Position numbers and translations under genes: made by a program | Shown here: positions 9,317 to 17,345 of the stretch, piece by piece | Numbering within the stretch: the stretch's first letter is position 1 | Layout of the letters: every line of letters begins with the position of its first letter | Notes under the pieces: model-generated | What the model saw: only the letters and a program-made list of their open reading frames with translations | The model's database searches: none | What the model was told of the DNA's origin: nothing | Source of the DNA: G963923955 sp963923955 | GTDB taxonomy: Bacteria; Pseudomonadota; Gammaproteobacteria; Eutrophobiales; Eutrophobiaceae | Length of the DNA stretch: 64,000 nt | Direction of reading: 5' to 3' | Assembly: GCA_963923955.1 (NCBI GenBank) | Contig: OZ000552.1 | Span: forward strand, 186,001-250,000

Positions 9317-10030
9317 GTGGCCTCTTATGTCTTTAATGCGAAGGCCGGCGAGATTGCGGATACCGTGCTCATGCCCGGCGATCCCCTGCGGGCAAAATAC
9401 ATTGCGGAAAACTACCTCGAAGACGCCCGACTGGTCACAGACGTGCGCAACATGCTGGGCTTTAGCGGCGCCTATAAAGACAGGCCCTTGTCCGTGATCG
9501 GGCATGGCATGGGCATCCCGTCGGCCGCGCTGTATTGCACGGACTTGATCAAGGAATACGGCGTACAACGCATCATCCGGCTCGGCAGCTGCGGCACTAT
9601 CAGCAGCGAAGTCAGGCTGCGCGAGCTGGTCATCGCGATGGGCGCATCAACCGATTCAAAAGTCAACCGCACCCGCTTTGGCGACTATGATTTTGCCGCC
9701 AGCGCCGATTATGCGCTGCTGGAGAGACTGGCGGCGAGCGCACGGGCGCTGGCGGTGAAATACCATGTCGCCAATGTCTTCACCTCGGATTATTTCTACG
9801 CCCCCGCCGGCAGCGAGATGTGGGAAGTCATGGCGCGCTGCAAGGTGCCGGTGGTGGAAATGGAAATCGCCGGCATCTATGGCCTTGTTGCAGAATACGG
9901 CGCTAAGGCCGCCGCCCTGTGCACCGTCAGCGATGAAGTCGGAACCGGGAAGGCTTTGAGCATCGAAGAGAGGCAAAACAGTTTTGATGAGATGATCCGG
10001 GTGGCGCTAGGCGCGATAGCCGCTTTGTGA
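9317..10030 (+). CDS. DeoD-like nucleoside phosphorylase lacking His4 (candidate methylthioinosine phosphorylase)
   Basis: 237 residues from GTG at 9317. Hexameric PNP features are present: MPGDPLRAKYIAE, IRLGSCG (phosphate-binding Arg and Ser), VEMEIAGIYG, and the catalytic Asp in TVSDEVGTG with the downstream Arg in EERQNSF. Unlike the second copy at 19319, the N-terminus reads MASYVFNAKAG: the His that in E. coli PNP reaches the neighbour's ribose 5'-OH is replaced by Val. The loop after the catalytic Asp is also different (EVGTG instead of HIRSG). Loss of the 5'-OH contact suits a 5'-methylthio or 5'-deoxy substrate. With the deaminase gene immediately upstream I infer phosphorolysis of 5'-methylthioinosine to hypoxanthine and methylthioribose-1-P. 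Confidence 0.85.
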   Translation: MASYVFNAKAGEIADTVLMPGDPLRAKYIAENYLEDARLVTDVRNMLGFSGAYKDRPLSVIGHGMGIPSAALYCTDLIKEYGVQRIIRLGSCGTISSEVRLRELVIAMGASTDSKVNRTRFGDYDFAASADYALLERLAASARALAVKYHVANVFTSDYFYAPAGSEMWEVMARCKVPVVEMEIAGIYGLVAEYGAKAAALCTVSDEVGTGKALSIEERQNSFDEMIRVALGAIAAL

Positions 10031-10213
10031 AACATGTTCGCAGCAGCGCATCGTCTTCAGCACTGTATGCGATATTCATATTGCCATGCCGGATCTATTC
10101 CGTCTTCCACCTCCCAGTCAAGCCAAGCGTCACTTTTGTACAGGAAGTACTTCAGGACTTTTGTTCCTGACAAATCCTAAGTACCTACATCCCTTCTAAG
10201 CAATGCTGCGAAG

Positions 10214-10301
10214 CACAGGGAAGTGCGGGAGCAGCCCTGCGCAGGCATGTCCCCGTGGAAACGGGGGCAGAAATCTACCTGATCATCGGCACTTCCCTGT
10301 G
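10214..10301. repeat. 88-bp element bounded by 13-bp perfect inverted repeats
   Basis: CACAGGGAAGTGC (10214-10226) and its exact complement GCACTTCCCTGTG (10289-10301) enclose 62 bases that contain a CCCCGTGGAAACGGGG hairpin. No coding capacity. It may be a small non-autonomous mobile element or a structured intergenic repeat. The 402-bp gap between the deoD-like gene and the DUF3604 gene otherwise holds only this and the next repeat. Confidence 0.55.
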
Positions 10302-10398
10302 ACTGGATTCCGGGTCAGGCCGGGAATGACGAGTAATTACACGGTTCCAGACCCTTCCTCGTCATTCCGGCGGCAGCAGGAATCCAGTCGAATGACAT
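10301..10398. repeat. Intergenic palindromic repeat (GTCATTCC family)
   Basis: GACTGGATTCCGGGTCAGGC then CGGGAATGACGAG is followed 30 bases later by the inverse half CCTCGTCATTCCGGCGGCAG and AGGAATCCAGTCG. The two halves are complementary, giving a long imperfect hairpin directly abutting the inverted repeat at 10214-10301. Confidence 0.7.
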
Positions 10399-10432
10399 AT
10401 CATTTGTCCACCTCCGGCCGCCGCATCCCTCC

Positions 10433-12388
10433 TTACACATCCGGCCGGTACCAGATGGCGGATGACCAGGCACGTTCCTGAATGAGGGGCGGGACATCTT
10501 CAAACGGAGGCCGACCTTCCCGGAGCGCCTCCCAAGTGGACCAACGACAGGAGGGATTTTCCAGCACCCGAATGTAATAAAAGGCCGCTTGGCTGGCATC
10601 AAAATCCGGGTCCTGCCAGCGCCCTTTTAATTCCACTGCGCCCGTATCACCGCTTGCCGCACAAGTATTGAGATCCACCGCAGCACCATTGTCCGGGCAG
10701 CGATGGCTGCGCGCATCCGGAACGAGCCCATCGGAGCAGGCAAGGTCATAGGTGGCCTCGCGGCTCTCGCCCTGCTCGCGCCAGCCCTTGATGAGCTGAA
10801 CCCGCTGCAAAGGCGCGCCGTCCGCCGCCTTCATGGCCCAGAACAGGAACTCCGGGGCGTCTTGTCCGGCAGCGCGCGGCAGCGCCGCCCCCATGGCCAC
10901 GCCGCGTTGATAGCCGTGCCGGGCGATGTCCATGTCATCAAGCCTGTCATTGCCAAAATCCCAGCCGCCAAAGAAGCGCAGGATGATGCGGGTGCCGCTG
11001 GTGGCGAAGGTTTCTCTGCGCGCAAGCGCGGCAAAGATGCTCGCGCGGGTGTTCTCTTCTGCCCAGACCGCGGCCAAGCCCGCGGCGCTGTGCAGCCTCG
11101 GCGGCTTGAATGCCTTGATTGCGGGCAGGCGCGCCCGTGCCGCCGGCGTGGCATCTTCGGCACCAAACAGCCCCATGTAATTGCGCTCATCAGTGGCGCC
11201 CGGGGTGCCGTTATGGGTATCGGTGCCGGCGATGACGCCAAAGCGATAGGGATTCACGCCGAGCGCTTCTTCCAGCCGCAGGCCCTCCTTGAGCGCATTA
11301 CGCAGATAGCTGTTTGCGTGGATGCAGGTGCCCGGCTCGTCCCCAGCCCTGCATACACGGATGCAGTCTGTCGCCTGGGTCGTGTTGTCGTCTGAGCAGA
11401 CCGGGCGGCGCTCAAGCAATTCAAAGTTGCAGTATTCATCGGCCGTGCCGACACCCATCTTGCATTCCGAATTGCCCTTGCCCTGAATCAGCTCCACCAG
11501 GGGTTCCAGCTCGCTGCGAAGCTGCGCGTCTTCCTGACTGAGGCTTGATGGAAATTGCCGGCCGCGGCTTTGGTTGGCGTTATGCGGTATGGCAAGCACC
11601 GCGCACGGCGGTCGGCAGCTTTCTTTGAGTTGCCGCCAGAGCAGGGCCGGGGTGCTCGCCTCAAAATGGCTGATCGGCCGGGCCGGGACATGCTGGTTGC
11701 TGAAGATGACATTGCGGTGCAGGTTGTTGCCGTCGGTATTGCCGGTCCATTCATAGGCTGCAAAGGTGGTGAAGCGGCCCGGGTCATTGTGCGCATCGGC
11801 CACGGCGATGAGCCGCTGCCACATGTTGCGCGCCCGTTCTTCACAGGCGCGCTTATCTGCGCCGCAGATTGCGCCTTGACGCTGCGGGTCGGGCGAGCTC
11901 ACATCGGGAATGATCAGTTCTTTATAAACCCGCGTGACCAGCGCCTGCTGCTCTGTTTCATTGCGAATATCCCGGCATAGCGGCAGCGTATACTGCGCCG
12001 TTTCTTCATCCAGGCACAGCGACAATTCGCCCAAGTACTCGGCATGGTCGGTGACGGCGGCGAAATCCAGCGCGCTGGCCAGTTGCAGCCGCCGCCCTCC
12101 GGCGATGCTAACCTCCTCGCCCCTGGCAAAGCGATAGGCCTGTTCCGGGTCAACCGGGTTGAAGTTGATATAGCTGTCCAGCGACCAGGACGAGTGAACA
12201 TGCAGATCGCCAAACCAGGGGCGGCGCTTAAGGTCCCGCCCGGCAACAGCTGGTGTCGAGTGATTTTTCTGCTCAGTACTTTTCTGCGCAGCCGGTATTT
12301 CTACATCGGCCGCGGGCGCGGCCCCGGACCCGATGGATTCCGGCGCCTCAACTGTGCAGGCGGCGAGGAAAACCAGACTGCCTGCCAA
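10433..12388 (-). CDS. DUF3604 family lipoprotein (PHP-like metal hydrolase fold)
   Basis: 651 residues from TTG at 12388, preceded by AGGAG at 7 bases. The conserved block PWFGDLHVHSSWSLDSY gives a PHP-like HxH metal site; further His occur in AAVTDHAEYLG, AIPHNANQSRG and GTDTHNGTPG. FLAAC at residues 7-11 is a lipobox, but the leader before it is too short. An in-frame Arg-rich stretch continues upstream without ATG or GTG, so the N-terminus may use an unusual start. Function of DUF3604 is not established. It is adjacent to a TonB receptor gene on the same strand. Confidence 0.85.
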   Translation of the reverse strand: MAGSLVFLAACTVEAPESIGSGAAPAADVEIPAAQKSTEQKNHSTPAVAGRDLKRRPWFGDLHVHSSWSLDSYINFNPVDPEQAYRFARGEEVSIAGGRRLQLASALDFAAVTDHAEYLGELSLCLDEETAQYTLPLCRDIRNETEQQALVTRVYKELIIPDVSSPDPQRQGAICGADKRACEERARNMWQRLIAVADAHNDPGRFTTFAAYEWTGNTDGNNLHRNVIFSNQHVPARPISHFEASTPALLWRQLKESCRPPCAVLAIPHNANQSRGRQFPSSLSQEDAQLRSELEPLVELIQGKGNSECKMGVGTADEYCNFELLERRPVCSDDNTTQATDCIRVCRAGDEPGTCIHANSYLRNALKEGLRLEEALGVNPYRFGVIAGTDTHNGTPGATDERNYMGLFGAEDATPAARARLPAIKAFKPPRLHSAAGLAAVWAEENTRASIFAALARRETFATSGTRIILRFFGGWDFGNDRLDDMDIARHGYQRGVAMGAALPRAAGQDAPEFLFWAMKAADGAPLQRVQLIKGWREQGESREATYDLACSDGLVPDARSHRCPDNGAAVDLNTCAASGDTGAVELKGRWQDPDFDASQAAFYYIRVLENPSCRWSTWEALREGRPPFEDVPPLIQERAWSSAIWYRPDV

Positions 12389-12486
12389 GGAGAGACTCCT
12401 AAGAAGCGCTGCCGGGCGGCACCGCTGACGGCGCGTCCCTACACAATCAATCAGCGCACCCTCAGATTTTTTTTAAGGCCCCGCAT

Positions 12487-14724
12487 TTAGAAGCGCCAGG
12501 AAAATTCGCCGCCCCAGATGCGCGGCTCATTCACATAGCCGGTGTTATTGGCAAAATCAATACCGCCGATGGGGTTGTCCTCATCGGTGATATTGGTGGC
12601 GAAGAAGCCGATCTCAAAGCCGTGCAGCGTGTTGCGGTAGCCGGCGCGCAGCCCGCCCTCGAACTGTGTGCCAAAGACAAACTCCTCGCTTTCATAGAGA
12701 AAGTCGTTGGTCTCGCCCTTGAACTTCCAGTCGGTGAACAGGTAGAGCTCATGGCCGCCGGGCAAAGGATGGCTGTAGTCCAACTCCACATTCAGCGTCC
12801 ACTGCGGCGCATGCTGGAAGGGGTTGCCGTCAATTAAGGCATTGCCGTTGGCATCTAAGGGGTCTGTCGGCGTTGTCAAGGGCCCCGGCGTCAGCGACAG
12901 GCTGTCATCCTTGATCTCGGTCTTGTTATAACCAAAGCCGCCGGAGAGGATCAGCTTATCGCCCAGCAGGTAATCAAACTCGGCTTCCACGCCGTAGCCG
13001 CTGCCCGCATTGGCATTGAGCAGGGTCGTGGCATTGCTGCGCCCGCCAATCGCAGTCAGCTGCATGTCGTCAATTTTATAATAAAACGCGGCCATGTTAT
13101 AGCGAAAGCGCGCCGACTGCCCCTTGATGCCAAGCTCATAAGACAAGATGGTCTCCGAATCCGCCGTGGTAACTTCCACATCATCTTGAATTCGATCCTG
13201 GATGGTGGGGGCGCGAAAACCGGAAGCTGCGCGGGCATAGAGCCGGGTGTCCTCATTCACGGCATAGCCTAGTGCCAAATCCCAGCTCAGGTTGTCATCG
13301 GCAAGCGTAATCGGCACCCCGGATGCGGCAACGGGCCGGGCCCGGAAATCAAGGATCACGGCGTCCTTCTTATCATCGGTATAACGCAGGCCGGCGGTTA
13401 CGCTCAGTTGCTCGTTCAGTTCATAGCTGCCTTGTCCGAAGAGGGCCCAGGTGGTGTTCTCGATATGCGAGGTGGACTCGGTGGCAAAGACCTTGGCGCC
13501 GAAGCTCTGCGCCTTGGAGTTGCCGTTGAACTCATCTTCAAAGTAGAACACCCCCGCTTGGTAATTGAAGGCACCGCCGAGGTTGCTTGTTAAGCGGATT
13601 TCCTGGGTGAATTGCGTGGCCTCGATGATACTGCCGGTATCGATATTGCCGTTAAAGGGAGAATTGCCGGCCCGAAAGGGCGTACTGCGCGGCCCGGCCG
13701 GCTTGCTGCAAAAGGGCAAGGCACAGCCATACCCGCCGTCTATGTCGGCACGCCCCAGGCGGTCATAGATTTCCTGGTAGGAGGTGATCGAGCTCAGGGT
13801 ATAATCGCCGAGCTCCCAGTCCAGCCGCAGCGTGGTGCCGTGCGACTTGAGCGTGGCCGGGTTGCCGTCGCCGCCGTCAAGAAAGACCGTGTCCCGATCA
13901 TAATTCGCGTTCAGCTTGTTGCTGCCCTTGTTGAAGACGTTGGCGCGGAACAGGCTGGCGGTGCTTTCCGCGTCCTGGTGCTGGTGCATGATCCAGGCGC
14001 TGAAACGATCCGTCGGCGTCCACAACAACTGCACCCGCCCGGCCAGAATATTATGGCTGCCCAGTTCAGTGCCGAGAATGGGGTTGTCCACCCAGTCGCC
14101 GCGATTCTGGCTGAGAAAGGAGATGCGGCCGAGCAAGGTGCCTTCCGTCAAGGTACCGCCGATGGCGCCTTCCGCATTGACTGTGCCCTTGTTGCCGATG
14201 GCCAGCCGGATGAAGCCTTGCGCCTCCGCCGTGGGGCGGGCGGACTTGATATGCACGATGCCGGCGGTGGTGTTGCGGCCGAACAGGGTGCCCTGCGGGC
14301 CGCGGATGACCTCGACATCGGCCATGTCAAACAAGGGGAAGGCCTTAAAACCCACCTTTTCCATCGGCACCTCATCAAAGACGATGGAGACCGGTTGGGA
14401 GGCGGCCTGGGTAAAATCCGCGTTGCCTAAGCCGCGCAGATAGAAGCGCGGCGCCAGCCGGCCGTTGGAGGACTCCACATGCAGCCCCGGCGCGGCGCTG
14501 GACAAAGCCAAAATGTCGGCGCCGCCGGCGAAGCGGTTGTTTAAGCGGTCGCCGCGCAGCTGGCTGATCGAGATCGGCACTTCCTGCAGGTTTTGCTCGC
14601 GCTTTTGCGCAGTAACGATGATCTCTTCCAGCACATTCTGCGCCTGCCCACCGCCGGCCAGGCCGAGCAGCACCACGCCGAGCAGCGCCTGATAAAGACC
14701 CGGCCTCTTGAACTTGTGTATCAT
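12487..14724 (-). CDS. TonB-dependent outer-membrane receptor
   Basis: 745 residues from ATG at 14724, giving a compact signal peptide (KRPGLYQALLGVVLLGLAGG ending in GQAQ); an ATG at 14760 is possible. The TonB box is EEIIVTAQKREQNLQEVP, the plug domain contains VEVIRGPQGTLFGRNTTAG, and the barrel ends in ...EPRIWGGEFSWRF with the terminal Phe required for outer-membrane insertion. The style (IVTAQKREQN, GRNTTAGI) is that of the large receptor family common in oligotrophic proteobacteria. Substrate cannot be told from sequence. It lies upstream of the DUF3604 gene with a 98-bp gap, probably co-transcribed, and is divergent from the phosphatase gene. Confidence 0.92.
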   Translation of the reverse strand: MIHKFKRPGLYQALLGVVLLGLAGGGQAQNVLEEIIVTAQKREQNLQEVPISISQLRGDRLNNRFAGGADILALSSAAPGLHVESSNGRLAPRFYLRGLGNADFTQAASQPVSIVFDEVPMEKVGFKAFPLFDMADVEVIRGPQGTLFGRNTTAGIVHIKSARPTAEAQGFIRLAIGNKGTVNAEGAIGGTLTEGTLLGRISFLSQNRGDWVDNPILGTELGSHNILAGRVQLLWTPTDRFSAWIMHQHQDAESTASLFRANVFNKGSNKLNANYDRDTVFLDGGDGNPATLKSHGTTLRLDWELGDYTLSSITSYQEIYDRLGRADIDGGYGCALPFCSKPAGPRSTPFRAGNSPFNGNIDTGSIIEATQFTQEIRLTSNLGGAFNYQAGVFYFEDEFNGNSKAQSFGAKVFATESTSHIENTTWALFGQGSYELNEQLSVTAGLRYTDDKKDAVILDFRARPVAASGVPITLADDNLSWDLALGYAVNEDTRLYARAASGFRAPTIQDRIQDDVEVTTADSETILSYELGIKGQSARFRYNMAAFYYKIDDMQLTAIGGRSNATTLLNANAGSGYGVEAEFDYLLGDKLILSGGFGYNKTEIKDDSLSLTPGPLTTPTDPLDANGNALIDGNPFQHAPQWTLNVELDYSHPLPGGHELYLFTDWKFKGETNDFLYESEEFVFGTQFEGGLRAGYRNTLHGFEIGFFATNITDEDNPIGGIDFANNTGYVNEPRIWGGEFSWRF

Positions 14725-14900
14725 GCCCGTAGCTATCACTTTTGCGTTCCCCCTTTTCATGGATGGTTTTCGTGGATGGAGTAAAATCAAGTGCGGCGGG
14801 ATTATGATTAGGCCGGGGGTTTTATGCAAGCAAAAATCAAAGCGGGATTTTTTATGCTGCCTTGTCCTTGAACCATGTCCTTAGGCACTGCGCAGAGCCG

Positions 14901-16427
14901 ATGAAGAGACGCGAATTTATCTTAAAAGCCAGCGCTGGCTTGAGCGCCTGCCAGCTACGGGCACCACTCGCTTTTGATGCCGGGCTTGTGCAGAATCCCT
15001 TTACGCTGGGCATCGCCTCCGGGGATGTGACGCAAGACTCGGTAGTGCTTTGGACTCGGCTGGCGCCGCAGCCCCTGGCGGCGGACGGCGGCATGGCACC
15101 GGTGAACATTCCGGTGCAATGGGCGCTCGCAGACGATGCAAAGATGACGCGCATCATCCAGCGCGGGGAAGTCGCGGCCGGCCCGGCCCTGGCGCATTCG
15201 GTGCATGTGGAGGTGCAGGGCTTGAAGCCCGCGCATGAGTACTGGTATCGCTTCATGGCCGGGGGACACGCTTCTAAGATTGGCCGCACCCGCACCCTGC
15301 CCGCCGCAGCCGCTGGGCTTACGGCGTTGCGCTTCGTTACTGCCTCCTGCCAGAACTATACGCACGGCTATTTTGTTGCCTATAAACACATGCTTGAAGA
15401 CAAGCCCGATTTTGTCATCCACTTAGGCGATTACATCTACGATACCGCCTTCGGCGAGAGCTTCAGGGAACACGAGACGGTCGAGGCACTGGCTACGCTG
15501 GCCGCATTTCGCCGCCGCCATGCGCGGTATAAGACGGATAAGCACCTGCAGCAGGCGCACGCACAGCTTCCGTTCTTTACTATGGTGGATAACCATGACG
15601 CCATCGAAGACCGAGATGCGGCTAAATTCCAAAAGCGGGCGGCGGCCTATCAGGCCTGGTATGAGCACATGCCCGTGCGCGGCTACGGCGGCGCAGGCCG
15701 CAACCACTTTGAGTTAAAACGGCGGCTCGTATTGGGCGACTTGGTGCAGCTCAGCCTGCTCGATGCGCGGCAGTTTCGCGATAAAAAAGACCTCTGCCGC
15801 GCCGACATGGATCCAGACTATGGCTTCGGTGCCTATCGCCAGCGCTGCCGGGAACTCTTTGCAGAGAAACGATCCATGCTGGGCCGGGAGCAGGCGCAAT
15901 GGCTGCGAGATAATCTGGTGCAAAACCGGGCGCGCTGGAATGTGCTCGCCTCGCCCGGCCCCTTTTTGCCCTTTCGTTTTTATCAGGGCGACAAAGAGCT
16001 TGCCTATATCGGCGCCTGGGAGGCCTACCCGGCCGAGCGTCGGCGGATTGTACAGGCGCTCGGCCAGGCACGCTTCGGCCATCCGCTCATCCTGAGCGGC
16101 GATCTGCATTCCTTCTGGGCCTTGGACGGCGCACTGGCGCGGCCATCCGTTGGGCCAATTCCGGTAGTGGAGTTTGTTAGCTCGTCTATCTCCGCCAACT
16201 GGCCCGCCCCTCTGGCGCAGCCGGTGACGGACAACCTGCCGCGTAACCCGCAAGTGCAATTCTACGAACCCGACCGGCGCGGTTATCTGTTACACGAGGT
16301 AAATGCGGTGGCCTGGCAGACCACGATGCGGGCGCTGGAGGACGTGCGGGAGATAGATTCCGGTGCCTTCGACCTGGCGCGTTTTCTGCTTGAAAACGGC
16401 CGCCCCGGCCTGACAAGGATTGATTAA
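14901..16427 (+). CDS. PhoD-type alkaline phosphatase/phosphodiesterase, Tat-exported
   Basis: 508 residues from ATG at 14901. The N-terminus MKRREFILKASAGLSACQ carries a twin-arginine motif (RREFILK). The phosphoesterase core shows the N-terminal PhoD domain (ASGDVTQDSVVLWTRL) and then VIHLGDYIYDTAFGE, MVDNHDAIEDRDA, RQFRDKK and LSGDLHSFWA, which hold the Asp, Asn and His metal ligands. It is expected in the periplasm, where it would release phosphate from phosphodiesters or monoesters. The last four bases overlap the end of the convergent gene on the other strand. A longer start 39 bases upstream would mask the Tat signal. Confidence 0.92.
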   Translation: MKRREFILKASAGLSACQLRAPLAFDAGLVQNPFTLGIASGDVTQDSVVLWTRLAPQPLAADGGMAPVNIPVQWALADDAKMTRIIQRGEVAAGPALAHSVHVEVQGLKPAHEYWYRFMAGGHASKIGRTRTLPAAAAGLTALRFVTASCQNYTHGYFVAYKHMLEDKPDFVIHLGDYIYDTAFGESFREHETVEALATLAAFRRRHARYKTDKHLQQAHAQLPFFTMVDNHDAIEDRDAAKFQKRAAAYQAWYEHMPVRGYGGAGRNHFELKRRLVLGDLVQLSLLDARQFRDKKDLCRADMDPDYGFGAYRQRCRELFAEKRSMLGREQAQWLRDNLVQNRARWNVLASPGPFLPFRFYQGDKELAYIGAWEAYPAERRRIVQALGQARFGHPLILSGDLHSFWALDGALARPSVGPIPVVEFVSSSISANWPAPLAQPVTDNLPRNPQVQFYEPDRRGYLLHEVNAVAWQTTMRALEDVREIDSGAFDLARFLLENGRPGLTRID

Positions 16428-17059
16428 GGGGCCGCTCTTAAAGCGGGCTTGATCTTCTCATAGATATCCTGTGGTGTTTGAAAAATGATACACCGCTCAG
16501 CCCCAGTCCCGTCCGGATACTTCGGCGGCAGGTCGCTGAGCTTGTAGGATGTTAGCGGGTCAAAGTACCAGGTTGTCCAACCCGGCATACCCTCCTCATT
16601 CTCTTTGAGAACATAGGCTCGAGTCGTAAGGACTTCCAGGTTTTCAGCAGACCAACGAGGGGGGAGCCGCTGGAGAAACAAGTAGATCTGGTTGTGCTGA
16701 ACTTTATATAGATCCCAGCGGTAATAAGAACAGTCATCCGGGTCAGCAAAAGCATGTTCCCGGAACTTTCCATCTCCCAGCCGGATCTTTCCATAATATC
16801 CGGTGTTTTCAATCATAACCAGGTGTTTCACTCCATCAATTTCGACATAAAATGTGGTCTTACAAAAGGCGTGCCGGTTAAAATCTTCACGATAAAAAGT
16901 TACCGATGACAAGGCCAGAGACCCCGATATCGGGATGCTCCGATCCTTCACGGGACACTCCGGGGTCCACCCCTCCTGCCCGTGAACGGGCGCAGCCACA
17001 AACCCAAACAGGGCAAGCAGCAGAGCCGGCAGACCCAGCGAAGGAATTGGCCTTCGCAC
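16424..17059 (-). CDS. Secreted protein of unknown function
   Basis: 211 residues from GTG at 17059. I prefer this start because GGAGG lies 7 bases upstream and it yields a clean signal peptide (MRRPIPSLGLPALLLALFGF, cleavage after APVHG). A TTG at 17092 would bury that site. The mature part has four Cys (in ECPVKD, AFCKTTFYV, DDCSYYRW, ERCIIFQ), consistent with two disulfides, and many aromatic residues. I recognise no family. It starts two bases after the stop of a 42-residue gene, so the pair is a translationally coupled unit. Confidence 0.7.
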   Translation of the reverse strand: MRRPIPSLGLPALLLALFGFVAAPVHGQEGWTPECPVKDRSIPISGSLALSSVTFYREDFNRHAFCKTTFYVEIDGVKHLVMIENTGYYGKIRLGDGKFREHAFADPDDCSYYRWDLYKVQHNQIYLFLQRLPPRWSAENLEVLTTRAYVLKENEEGMPGWTTWYFDPLTSYKLSDLPPKYPDGTGAERCIIFQTPQDIYEKIKPALRAAP

Positions 17060-17061
17060 CG

Positions 17062-17190
17062 CTAATCCTCCGAGCTTGATGCAGGCGGGCAATCATTGGG
17101 CAGCTCTCTTGTCGTGCCGCGCTGATTGCCTTCTTGGTGAATCATGGCCTCGATAATTTCGGGAGTGTTCTCTTTAGGTTTATTGCCCAT
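17062..17190 (-). CDS. 42-residue hydrophilic small protein, coupled to the secreted protein gene
   Basis: ATG at 17190 is preceded by GGGAG eight bases upstream. The product begins MGNKPKENTPEIIEAM and ends in a Cys-Pro-Pro, Ser- and acid-rich tail; no membrane segment or signal peptide. The stop codon lies two bases before the GTG of the following secreted protein, whose GGAGG site is inside this gene. Function unknown: a cytoplasmic partner, a leader that controls the next gene by coupling, or a precursor peptide are all possible. Codon content and the two well-placed ribosome binding sites argue that it is real. Confidence 0.6.
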   Translation of the reverse strand: MGNKPKENTPEIIEAMIHQEGNQRGTTRELPNDCPPASSSED

Positions 17191-17237
17191 AATTTTTTCT
17201 CCCTACATACATTTGTCATCTTATCTTGACGCTGCAT

Positions 17238-17262
17238 CAAAAGAGGCCGATCTCAGATCGGC
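17238..17262 (-). terminator. Probable intrinsic terminator after hupE
   Basis: On the minus strand GCCGATC-TGA-GATCGGC forms a 7-bp stem followed by CTCTTTT. It is about 85 bases downstream of the HupE/UreJ stop and upstream of the small-protein gene, so it would separate the two transcription units. Confidence 0.5.
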
Positions 17263-17345
17263 TGTCTTCTTCTAAGACCCTTGTTGATTAAAATTGTTGC
17301 ATGAGATAAATCTGCTACGCTTTTATTTTTCATCCCTTCCGTTCA

